Source: Coriobacteriia bacterium (GTDB taxonomy: Bacteria; Actinomycetota; Coriobacteriia; Anaerosomatales; Anaerosomataceae). Taken from it: a stretch of DNA of 64,000 bases. Each line of letters starts with the position of its first letter. Position 1 is the stretch's first letter. Positions 18,237 through 25,298 of this stretch are shown piece after piece. A program made the translations under genes and the position numbers. The DNA is taken from contig JAUSBK010000010.1 of assembly GCA_030652115.1 (NCBI GenBank), positions 62,001 through 126,000 of the forward strand, in the 5' to 3' direction. The notes beneath the pieces were generated by a model. That model did not search any database. It worked only from the letters and a program-made list of their open reading frames with translations, and was not told the origin of the DNA.

Positions 18237-19208
18237 ATGGATGAGATTCGTTTTTCGCAATTTGCCGCGCCTTGGCGAGACGAGAAGACCCGGCTGGATT
18301 GGAAGACCGCGACCGCATTGTTTGGGTCTCCAAACTGGCAGGAACTTGAGCTCTCGACTACTTCTGAGGTCCTGTTCAGTCTCCGAGGTATTGACTACTT
18401 GAACCCAGACGGACTCCTATGGGTGCTACTTCTTGGTGAGCGAGCCAGACAAGTTGACCGCAACCGGACGCTTTGGCTAGAACTGCCGCATGAAGGAGCG
18501 TCTCTCCGCTACCTGAAGGAGTCGGCTTTCGCCGCGGTCTCCAGTGAGGTGTTCATGCTGTCAAACCCTTACGATCTCGACAGAGTCGACGTCCCGGCAC
18601 CTCGACGAGGCTTGCGTTTCTACAGGGTAGACATCGACTCGTTGGGTTCCGTCGTATCGGATGTCGGTTGCCTACTAACTTCGTCCGAGTTCCTGAAGGG
18701 CCTTGGCATCGTGCCGTTCGATGAAGTCGCATTCGAGTACGTGCCGCCTTTTCTGGGTGTCGTGAGTGAGACAACGAAGAACGTGGTGCAGCACAGCCAC
18801 AGTACCCTCTCTGGGGGCCGGGGTTACATCGTCATAGGAGAGATGCGTACCGGTGTGACCAGAATATGTATTGGTGACGCCGGCCGTGGTCTACGCAGCA
18901 GCCTTGATGCAAAAGGTGCCAACGTGGCAGACGATGCTGCCGCGATTGAAGGCGCTCTTCTCTACCACTATGCGAATCCTGAAGGGGAAGGGCTATTCAG
19001 GGTCCTGCAACTCGTGAGCTTTCTTGAAGGCGCTATTCGGATTCGATCCGGAGCAAGAGAGGTCTTCCTGGATCTCTCCAATGACTATCTCCGCACTGAA
19101 GATGAGACACGCTCCTTCATAGAGGAGAAGGCCCGATACCACAAGTGCGCCAACTTCCCTGGCGTGCAAGTAATGATTGATGTGAGACGACCTCGGGAGA
19201 AGCGGTGA
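18237..19208 (+). CDS. STAS-like plus GHKL ATPase protein (three-gene system, gene A)
   Basis: A 323-residue protein. The N-terminal part (about 40-95) resembles a STAS fold (VLFSLRGIDYLNPDGLLWVLLL). The C-terminal part is a GHKL ATPase: N-box SETTKNVVQHS with Glu178 and Asn182, G1 box IGDAGRGL (Asp214, Gly216, Gly218) and G2 box GEGLFRV (250-256). The combination recalls anti-sigma kinases and their STAS partners, here in one chain, so an ATP-dependent sensor or switch is likely. ATG 18237 is preferred because GGGGGA sits 5 bases upstream; an in-frame ATG at 18030 would add 69 unremarkable residues. Its stop overlaps gene B. Confidence 0.78.
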   Translation: MDEIRFSQFAAPWRDEKTRLDWKTATALFGSPNWQELELSTTSEVLFSLRGIDYLNPDGLLWVLLLGERARQVDRNRTLWLELPHEGASLRYLKESAFAAVSSEVFMLSNPYDLDRVDVPAPRRGLRFYRVDIDSLGSVVSDVGCLLTSSEFLKGLGIVPFDEVAFEYVPPFLGVVSETTKNVVQHSHSTLSGGRGYIVIGEMRTGVTRICIGDAGRGLRSSLDAKGANVADDAAAIEGALLYHYANPEGEGLFRVLQLVSFLEGAIRIRSGAREVFLDLSNDYLRTEDETRSFIEEKARYHKCANFPGVQVMIDVRRPREKR

Positions 19209-20263
19209 TGGCCGGGGGGACGTACTACCTCGAGCCACTCCGGGACGCACTGAAGCGACTTCTGATGTCGGGGCAAATGAACTCGCTTAAGAGAGCGCTC
19301 AGCCTATATGGCACTGCGGACGATGTTGATTCGCTGCAATCCTCGATTCGAGAAGCTCACAACCACACTCCGGGCGGCCTACCGCTAGTCGACATGACTC
19401 CATTTCAGAGTATTGGTGCACAGCAGAGACTCCATGTGCTGGCCGATCTGTACGAAGAGTTACCTTTCGTCATCCTGCTTGGCCGACAGCTGGCATTGGA
19501 GCAGGCGGAGTGGCTCCAGCGAGTCGCCTACGTCATATGTGATGATGACTTCCGTATTCTCCAAGTCTGCGATGGATCCGGAACGCCAACCGAGTCGATG
19601 GCCGAGGTTCATGACCAGTTCTTCATTGGGGGCAATGCGTCCAAAGCACATGACGAGTGGGTTGAAGAGCGACTCATGGGGTTTGCTCGATCGGCGATAA
19701 GGCGGCCACCAGAGAACACCCGCTATCTCCCGCTGCACGATGGCGCATGGGCGAACATGTGGATAGACGTCAAGACCCTGCTTCAGGAGTCAAGCTTCGC
19801 GTTCTTCGCTGCCTACCAGATTGGATATCGCCTGAGCAGGGGGTACCGAGACGAGTTCCCCGAAGATGCCATCGTTGCGAGCAACAACACAGCGTATGTT
19901 CTTGCCTCGCTGCTTCAAGCGCTATTCAGTCACAAGCAACTAGTGATGATCGACCGACTCGGGCCTCTGCCGGACTTGACTGAGCTGTGGTTGCTGGGTC
20001 TGGAGCGAATCGGGGCCAAGCGACTGTGCTGGATCGAGGACGTCATGTCGACAGGCCGAGAACTGGACATGACCCAACTCGTAGTTCGCCAATACAATGC
20101 TGAGGTCACGCAGGCAGTGTGCTTGTTCGACCTTGAAGTAGCGAAATCCCGCTTGATGTCGCCTTCGAAAATCGAGTCGCTGTGCCGGCCCTCCAAAGCA
20201 ATCGGATACAGTCGCCTAGCGAAGTACGAGATCGAGCCTGAGGAACTGGGGGTGCTCAAATGA
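19208..20263 (+). CDS. Phosphoribosyltransferase-like protein (three-gene system, gene B)
   Basis: A 351-residue protein. The last 160 residues look like a type I phosphoribosyltransferase: CWIEDVMSTGREL (res 275-287) keeps the acidic pair Glu277-Asp278 and the Thr282-Gly283 turn of the PRPP-binding loop. Residues 1-190 contain no motif I recognise. It starts at ATG 19208 in a TGATG overlap with gene A, and its end overlaps gene C by ATGA, so the three proteins are made from one message. A role in transferring to or cleaving PRPP or a nucleotide is inference; families named PRTase-CE were defined for conflict-linked proteins of this kind, to my memory. Confidence 0.75.
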   Translation: MAGGTYYLEPLRDALKRLLMSGQMNSLKRALSLYGTADDVDSLQSSIREAHNHTPGGLPLVDMTPFQSIGAQQRLHVLADLYEELPFVILLGRQLALEQAEWLQRVAYVICDDDFRILQVCDGSGTPTESMAEVHDQFFIGGNASKAHDEWVEERLMGFARSAIRRPPENTRYLPLHDGAWANMWIDVKTLLQESSFAFFAAYQIGYRLSRGYRDEFPEDAIVASNNTAYVLASLLQALFSHKQLVMIDRLGPLPDLTELWLLGLERIGAKRLCWIEDVMSTGRELDMTQLVVRQYNAEVTQAVCLFDLEVAKSRLMSPSKIESLCRPSKAIGYSRLAKYEIEPEELGVLK

Positions 20264-21936
20264 GTTCATCCAGTGGTCTGCGCTCATGCGGGGACTTCCT
20301 TGAGCTGCTGGATCTTCATGAAGCGACATTGGCGAATGTAGACCTTGAGCTGCTGTTCAGGAATGTCTACGAGTGGGTCGCGGTGATATGGTCAAGAACA
20401 ACCATGTACAAGTTCGTAGACCATGGGATCAACCACAGCTACGCAGACCTTGAGAAGGCTTTGCAGATCAGCACTGGCCTGGGGAGGCGCTTGTGTGAGT
20501 TCGAGCCGCTCGAACGCTGTGTCCTTGGAATGGCGGCGTTGCTGCATGACATTGGGATGCAGTACGGCAAGTACGCTGGCGAAGAGATGAGCGCTCAGGA
20601 GATCCGGAAGAACCACTGTGAACTTGGTTTCCAGATGGTTGAAGCGGCACGAGAGGGCACATTCGAGGCCGATCTTGGTGGGCCGGCTCTGCAAATAGAC
20701 AAGCAGACGTGGAGCTTCGTGTACTTCGCATCAGTTGTCGGCTTCGCCCACAGTGGAAGCAAGCACTGGAAGGCACTGGATGAGTCCGACTATGGCGACC
20801 GAAAAGAAGGTGGACAACAGCTTCTGAGACTCAGGTACTTGGCCGCGCTCCTGCGCATTGCGGATGAAGTGCACACCGAGTACACGCGGTTGCTGGAGAC
20901 GAGCTTCATGACCAGCCCGCTTCTTGACGAGAAGGGCAAAGCACATTGGGCCGCGTGCTACTACACGCAAGATGTTGAGGTATCGTCACCCGTAGTCGGG
21001 GGTGGCGGAGGCGTCTACCTGACGATGAAATGGCGTGTTCCGCGAGTCGCCTCCGACGAGACAGTTGATGTGATCAGGACCCTGCTTCAGGACCTCCGGG
21101 AGAAGAAGACAAACACCGAGTGTCAGTTGGTCCGCAAGTACCTCCGGCTTAGCGAACATAGCGATCCTTGCTTCATCGAATTCAGACTTGAACCCACACC
21201 GCAGCGTTCGGCCATCGAGGATCCTTCAGCGGACGTGGTGATGTATGTGCGAGAGATGCGCCCGATCCATTTTGGCTTGAGCGAGCCGAGCCAATTGGGG
21301 AACCTCTCGTTTCTCCCTCAGACGAGCGAGGATGATGGATGGCTGCGGACGCACGCAGAGCAGTTCTTCTCTCAAGGGCGAGGCGTGATTTCCGGACACT
21401 TTCGTGTTCGGACGGGCAGACACACAAACAAGTACGTTCGCTGTCGTGAACTGTGTGAGGACTCCGGATTCTCCTTCAAACTTGCTTGGCGACTTGCGAG
21501 TTTCTACAGGGACCGTGAGATAGCACACGTTATTGCCGTCGGAACCAGCGCGATTAGGGTGACCAGCCTCCTGTCAGTGATGCTTCCTGGCGTCGAGTTC
21601 TCATACACCTTCGCGGACGAGAGATCCTACACTACGTATGAGCAGGATATAAAGCGAGTCGCTGGCAACGTTCTTATCGTTGACGATATCCTTGGCGTTG
21701 GTAGCGTTCTACATCAGGTGGTCGATAGGCTGAGGTCGCAGGATCCCATCCCAATGCGAATAGAGGCGTTCGTGCTCTATTCTCTGGGAGATGCGAAGGC
21801 GGCGCTGGCGGACCTAGTCGATGTCGAAGTCACCTGCTTGGCTGCATTTCCTGACGTCATGTACTGGGACGAAGTCGCCGACGGGACTTGTCCACAGTGC
21901 GCACCCAAACCCGGCATTCTTAGTCTTCCAGAGTAG
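20260..21936 (+). CDS. HD phosphohydrolase fused to OPRT-like domain (three-gene system, gene C)
   Basis: A 558-residue two-domain protein. Residues 45-210 form an HD domain with FVDHGINHS (His55/His59), LLHDIG (His96-Asp97), His119, GFAHSG (His164) and LLRIADEVH (Asp202), so metal ligands look complete. Residues 370-558 resemble orotate phosphoribosyltransferase: VISGHFRVRTGRHTNKYVRC (376 on), the acidic pair in LIVDDILGVGS (Asp475-Asp476), and the tail CPQCAPKPGIL (Cys544, Cys547), seen in some OPRTs. The PRPP loop has lost its TTG/TGxT residues, suggesting altered chemistry or a binding role. Coupled to gene B. An HD effector acting on nucleotides is a reasonable guess. Confidence 0.78.
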   Translation: MSSSSGLRSCGDFLELLDLHEATLANVDLELLFRNVYEWVAVIWSRTTMYKFVDHGINHSYADLEKALQISTGLGRRLCEFEPLERCVLGMAALLHDIGMQYGKYAGEEMSAQEIRKNHCELGFQMVEAAREGTFEADLGGPALQIDKQTWSFVYFASVVGFAHSGSKHWKALDESDYGDRKEGGQQLLRLRYLAALLRIADEVHTEYTRLLETSFMTSPLLDEKGKAHWAACYYTQDVEVSSPVVGGGGGVYLTMKWRVPRVASDETVDVIRTLLQDLREKKTNTECQLVRKYLRLSEHSDPCFIEFRLEPTPQRSAIEDPSADVVMYVREMRPIHFGLSEPSQLGNLSFLPQTSEDDGWLRTHAEQFFSQGRGVISGHFRVRTGRHTNKYVRCRELCEDSGFSFKLAWRLASFYRDREIAHVIAVGTSAIRVTSLLSVMLPGVEFSYTFADERSYTTYEQDIKRVAGNVLIVDDILGVGSVLHQVVDRLRSQDPIPMRIEAFVLYSLGDAKAALADLVDVEVTCLAAFPDVMYWDEVADGTCPQCAPKPGILSLPE

Positions 21937-22068
21937 GGTCCGAATCGCGCCAGGCGTATCGTGTGCGCGATTTGTAGTGTTGAGCTTGCCGCACACAAGT
22001 CGCAGCCGACTCCGAACGCTGCGTGTAACGGCGGCACGGACCCCTCGGTTGCGGGCTTCAGTCCTGAT
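21937..22068 (+). other. Non-coding 3' part of cassette 3
   Basis: 132 bases between the gene C stop and attC3. Open frames here give no recognisable product. No clear terminator. Confidence 0.5.
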
Positions 22069-22172
22069 CACTAACCCGCGCTTCCACACAGACGGCGCGG
22101 CCTGAGTGAAGGTATTCTGAGATGACAGCGGTGCAACGGCCGCGCCGCTGGTGAAGCGCAGACACGTTAGGC
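22069..22172 (+). repeat. attC site 3
   Basis: Outer boxes CACTAAC (22069-22075) and GTTAGGC (22166-22172). The stem includes CGCTTC/GAAGCG and a perfect 10-bp inner helix CGGCGCGGCC (22093-22102) with GGCCGCGCCG (22138-22147). The spacer between the two helices is longer on the left arm. Confidence 0.88.
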
Positions 22173-22193
22173 CAACTCCTTTGGGGGAGTGCG

Positions 22194-23168
22194 TTGGATA
22201 TTCGCGACAAGCGGGATCTGATTGATCGCATCGCTGGATGTTTCGTCGATGACGACAACTGGGACCGAAGGCAGTCGCAAAACGACATTTCCATGCACTT
22301 GGCAGCTTACGGCGTCGCCTTCGACCGCCCCTTGCCAGAGTCCGTGAACAGCCGGCGGAAGCGAATCCAGCACCTGCTCATTCCTGAGCCGGCAAGCGTG
22401 GTCGTGCGAATTGCGACTGAGTTGGGCATCCCGCACGCCTTCGACACACCGTCGCGAGGACCTAGTGGTGGCTTGTCCCATGATCGCTCGCATATGGAAG
22501 CCGCGATCGACCGGGCACGGCGATGCGTGAGCGAGCCCGGCAAGGCCTCACCCCGTGTCGGAGCCGTAGTGGTGCTGGCCGGAACCGTCCTGGGCGCTGC
22601 CTTTCGAGGCGAGCAGGCTTCGGGAGAGCACGCTGAGTTCACGCTGCTGGAGAAGAAGCTCCCAGATACCGCGCTCGCCGGCTCGACCCTCTACACAACT
22701 CTCGAGCCCTGCACGAGCCGCAATCACCCCAAGATTCCATGTGTAGAGCGAATCATCGAACGTAGGATTGCGCGAGTCGTCATCGGTACTTTGGATCCGA
22801 ACGATGAGATTCGCGGCCGAGGGGAGCTTCGGCTCCGCGATGCGGGGATTGAGATCAGCAGATTCGATCCCGACTTGATGGCGGCAATTGAGGAGCTAAA
22901 CAGGGAGTTCATTCGGGACCAGAAGGAGAAGTCCGGGCGTCTTCGGGCGACGGGCCTCGCATACGTCCCCAGGGTGGTCGGTCTCCCGGTCGACGAGGCG
23001 GAGAGGTCGATCCTGGACGCGGACCTGCAGCCCAGGGTCGTTTCGGACTATGGACCCGGTTCCGACGCACTCGAGATGGGTCTGGTGTTCAAGCAGCAAC
23101 CCGAGGGCTCGATGGAGGTCCCTCACGGCACGGTCGTTCGCATACACACCTGGTTTGAGACCCAGTAG
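22194..23168 (+). CDS. RibD-like cytidine deaminase-fold protein with C-terminal PASTA domain (cassette 4)
   Basis: A 324-residue three-part protein. Residues 1-90 are an unassigned helical region. Residues 98-240 are a zinc-dependent deaminase of the RibD/dCMP type: PRVGAVVV, then GEHAEF with His146 and Glu148, and EPC-x9-C with Cys173 and Cys183. Residues 257-318 form a PASTA domain ([21 protein letters not shown]). PASTA domains normally sit outside the cell on PknB kinases and penicillin-binding proteins, but no membrane segment or signal peptide is visible here. TTG 22194 follows GGGGGAG. Substrate could be a free pyrimidine, a nucleotide or a nucleic acid. Confidence 0.8.
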   Translation: MDIRDKRDLIDRIAGCFVDDDNWDRRQSQNDISMHLAAYGVAFDRPLPESVNSRRKRIQHLLIPEPASVVVRIATELGIPHAFDTPSRGPSGGLSHDRSHMEAAIDRARRCVSEPGKASPRVGAVVVLAGTVLGAAFRGEQASGEHAEFTLLEKKLPDTALAGSTLYTTLEPCTSRNHPKIPCVERIIERRIARVVIGTLDPNDEIRGRGELRLRDAGIEISRFDPDLMAAIEELNREFIRDQKEKSGRLRATGLAYVPRVVGLPVDEAERSILDADLQPRVVSDYGPGSDALEMGLVFKQQPEGSMEVPHGTVVRIHTWFETQ

Positions 23169-23186
23169 TTGAGTCGCCCAGGAGTG

Positions 23187-23275
23187 GCCTAGCCCGCGCT
23201 TCCAGCTGACGCGCAGGAGTCATCGGTTCGGCAGAGAAGGTAATGGCGCGCAGCTGAAGCGCAAAGACGCTAGGC
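23187..23275 (+). repeat. attC site 4 (core with GCT instead of GTT)
   Basis: Outer boxes GCCTAGC (23187-23193) and GCTAGGC (23269-23275) are fully complementary to each other but both carry a change from the AAC/GTT core. The inner arms 23196-23214 and 23246-23262 pair perfectly over 17 bp, leaving C23203 and A23209 unpaired on the left arm: a textbook attC fold with two extrahelical bases. Confidence 0.88.
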
Positions 23276-23302
23276 ACAGGCTTACTCAGGGGGGCTTCAT
23301 TC

Positions 23303-24217
23303 TTGCGTACTCGTAGGAGACTCGTCGGTGATCGTCCCGACTTGAAGTGCGCTCCAGCGGCTCCCGAGCCTTCGAAGGCGTCCAAACTAGCTGCTGAAGT
23401 CGCGCCTTGGGCGGCCATCGTGGCGTCCCTCGTTGTTGGAATCGCCTCAGTTGTGATTGCCACCAGCGCCAACTCGATATCTGCGCAGCAAAACTCGCTG
23501 GTGGCTGAGCAGAACGAACTGGTTGTCCAACAGCAGAGAGTTCTGCAAGCGGAAGCGGCGTTGCTCGCGACGCAGACGGTGCTGATGGAAGAGGGGAATC
23601 GCATCGCTGCATCCTCCCTGCAGCCCGTGATTACGATCAAGTACGGGTTGCAGGAGTACAGCCACAAGGATCTGGCCGGGCACTGGCAGGAGTACGTGGA
23701 GATTACCAACTCGGGCTCACCGGCCCTTGAGATGGAGGTGTCGGTCCTGACCGTGGCAGTTGTCAGTATCGGGGCAGGCCACGCAACCGCACCATCAGCT
23801 TTCACAGCAAACCCCACCTTCTTCTACAACTCCTTCGAGTTCTCAGGTGAGATGGCCACGACGGGCCGCGTAGGCTACCTCGTCTCTGACGACTTGACCA
23901 CTGATGAAGTCTGGCAGGCATGGCCGGCCAATGACTATCAAGCAGCGGCAGGCGATCTCTTCATCGACCGCCTTCATTACCTGCACATCGAGTACACGGA
24001 CATGACCGGCGCCCAGCATGAGGAGAACTACCTACTCGATCGAAGAGCGCCAGGCCCTGAGCGCATAACGCCGGAGGCAGCCGCTGAGGCCGCGCGACAC
24101 TACGCTGACCTGCAGGCGACGGGCGCGTACTATCCTGGCTATCAGTTGTCCGGCGATGGACTGCTCGATCTTTGGAGCAGATACGTCGGCAACGGGAAGG
24201 GTGCGTTCTACCAGTAG
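23303..24217 (+). CDS. Membrane-anchored protein with coiled coil, function unknown (cassette 5)
   Basis: A 304-residue protein not recognised by family. One transmembrane helix at about 32-53 (VAPWAAIVASLVVGIASVVI) is followed by a Gln/Ala/Glu-rich coiled coil (about 55-100), then a beta-rich domain (VITIKYGLQEY..., VEITNSGSPALEMEVSV) and a helical tail. The beta-rich part resembles many uncharacterised proteins that place a globular domain beside the membrane. TTG 23303 has AGGGGGG upstream. Single gene in its cassette. Confidence 0.7.
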   Translation: MRTRRRLVGDRPDLKCAPAAPEPSKASKLAAEVAPWAAIVASLVVGIASVVIATSANSISAQQNSLVAEQNELVVQQQRVLQAEAALLATQTVLMEEGNRIAASSLQPVITIKYGLQEYSHKDLAGHWQEYVEITNSGSPALEMEVSVLTVAVVSIGAGHATAPSAFTANPTFFYNSFEFSGEMATTGRVGYLVSDDLTTDEVWQAWPANDYQAAAGDLFIDRLHYLHIEYTDMTGAQHEENYLLDRRAPGPERITPEAAAEAARHYADLQATGAYYPGYQLSGDGLLDLWSRYVGNGKGAFYQ

Positions 24218-24224
24218 CCGCCGT

Positions 24225-24307
24225 GCCTAACCCGTGCTTCCAGACGACTCACGCACTAGGCTGAACTGGAGCCGCTCGTTCGCGGCTGAGGCACAGAGAC
24301 GTAGCGT
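24225..24307 (+). repeat. attC site 5 with damaged right core
   Basis: The left box GCCTAAC (24225-24231) is intact. The expected right core GTTAGCG reads GTAGCGT (24301-24307), one T short, so recombination here may be blocked. The stem starts GTGCTTCCAG against CTGAGGCAC. It is strongly similar to attC6 across its length. Confidence 0.8.
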
Positions 24308-24344
24308 CAGCGGCATCCGCATTAGACGCTGAGGATGTGGTGCT

Positions 24345-25112
24345 TTGAGCAAGTCGGGGTTCGGATACATTGACCTGTCGCGCTCGTGGCTAGTCTCGGC
24401 CGTGCCTGTGCTGGCATACTCGGTTGCGTTCCTGTCCCGGGTCGGTGAGGCATTCGTGCGCAAGGTCCCCGTCGACTGGATAGTGATATCGCTAACGGAC
24501 GCACTCTCCCGGACGGCGCTGGTCAGCCTCGTTGTGCTCGCCATGTTCATGTCGGCACGGGCGGAGGCAGCGTGGGTGTGTCGTCATCCCACATGGACCC
24601 ATCGGGCCGCGTCGAACTTCCTCGAGCAACTTGCCCCGCTGACGATGATGCTGGTGCTCCTCGGCCAGCTCGTACTGGCAGTGTCATTCGGTGTCGTCTT
24701 TGTTGTTGTCACCGCGGGGATGGCCCTGCGGGACTATCGTAGGCGTGACTCCCTGCCCTCGAGGAAGCGCGAGATCATCGGGCCTGTGATCCTCGAGGCC
24801 GGCAGTGGTGGCGAGGACAAGCCTGCGACTCGCGTGTCTGCTCAGTGGGCAATGAGTGTCTTGATGGTGGCTCTCGTGCTTGCCCCCGTGGGCGGGGCGA
24901 TGCGCGCTCTCGTGGAGCAGGACTTCCTTGTAGATCCTGACCAGACGACCATCATTGTTGCTAGCTATGGGCATGTCGCCGTCTTGGCTGATCTTGACGT
25001 TCGTGAGGATGGCGAATGGGTTGTTGGCAGTACTCGCCGTCTGGTCGATCTGACATCAGAACCGGGATTGGTCTTCGAGATGAAGCGGGCGCCCTGGTTC
25101 ATTGACTGGTAG
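24345..25112 (+). CDS. Multi-pass membrane protein, function unknown (cassette 6)
   Basis: A 255-residue protein with about four hydrophobic helices: near 14-30, 55-72, 96-130 (a long stretch that may be one or two helices) and 165-187. It ends in a soluble C-terminal region of about 65 residues (TTIIVASYGHVAVLADLDVREDG). No family motif is recognised. TTG 24345 is preceded by GCTGAGG. The C-terminal beta-rich segment could be a small sensor or channel-associated domain, but nothing supports a specific role. Confidence 0.65.
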   Translation: MSKSGFGYIDLSRSWLVSAVPVLAYSVAFLSRVGEAFVRKVPVDWIVISLTDALSRTALVSLVVLAMFMSARAEAAWVCRHPTWTHRAASNFLEQLAPLTMMLVLLGQLVLAVSFGVVFVVVTAGMALRDYRRRDSLPSRKREIIGPVILEAGSGGEDKPATRVSAQWAMSVLMVALVLAPVGGAMRALVEQDFLVDPDQTTIIVASYGHVAVLADLDVREDGEWVVGSTRRLVDLTSEPGLVFEMKRAPWFIDW

Positions 25113-25121
25113 CTGGGGAGC

Positions 25122-25209
25122 CGCTAACCCGCGCTTCCAGCCGACTCACGCACGCGCTAGGCTGAGACTGGAGCCGCTCGTTCGCGGCTGAACCGCAAAC
25201 ACGTTAGCC
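25122..25209 (+). repeat. attC site 6 (right end of array)
   Basis: Outer boxes CGCTAAC (25122-25128) and GTTAGCC (25203-25209). The arm GCGCTTC-AGCCG-C pairs with GCGGCTGAACCGC (25184-25196) with one mismatch, leaving C and A unpaired on the left arm. The inner hairpin GCCGC/GCGGC is shared with attC5. This is the last attC before the core genes resume. Confidence 0.88.
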
Positions 25210-25298
25210 ATAACTGCGCCACAATGCCCACCCACCCAACTGGGGTAGAGTCAGGGAGTCAGGAGTCCTTCCCTCGGCGATCAGTTCGGATGTGACGC

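Larger units (their letters stand above)
15985..25209 (+). mobile_element. Integron-like gene cassette array without integrase (CALIN), six cassettes
   Basis: Between lysC and the pknB-like gene lie six units with all genes on +, separated by attC-like sites. Boundaries, cutting between G and TT of the GTTRRRY core: 15986-16571, 16572-17890, 17891-22166, 22167-23269, 23270-24301, 24302-25203. The key evidence is that each cassette starts with a core whose reverse complement opens its own terminal attC: GTTATGCGC/GCGCATAAC, GTTAGTCGC/GCGACTAAC and GTTAGTGAT/ATCACTAAC at 9 of 9; cassettes 4 and 5 at 8 of 9; cassette 6 is eroded. Codon use and GC in the cassettes look unlike the flanking core genes by eye. 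No tyrosine integrase is in the window. Confidence 0.9.

Noticed and set aside
21821-22105. Small + frame over the end of gene C and attC3
   Set aside because: Mostly overlaps gene C in another frame and runs into the attC stem.
16492-25209. CRISPR-like reading of the repeated GCGCTTCCAG elements
   Set aside because: Spacing is gene-sized, the elements vary, and each one pairs with a partner to form an attC stem.
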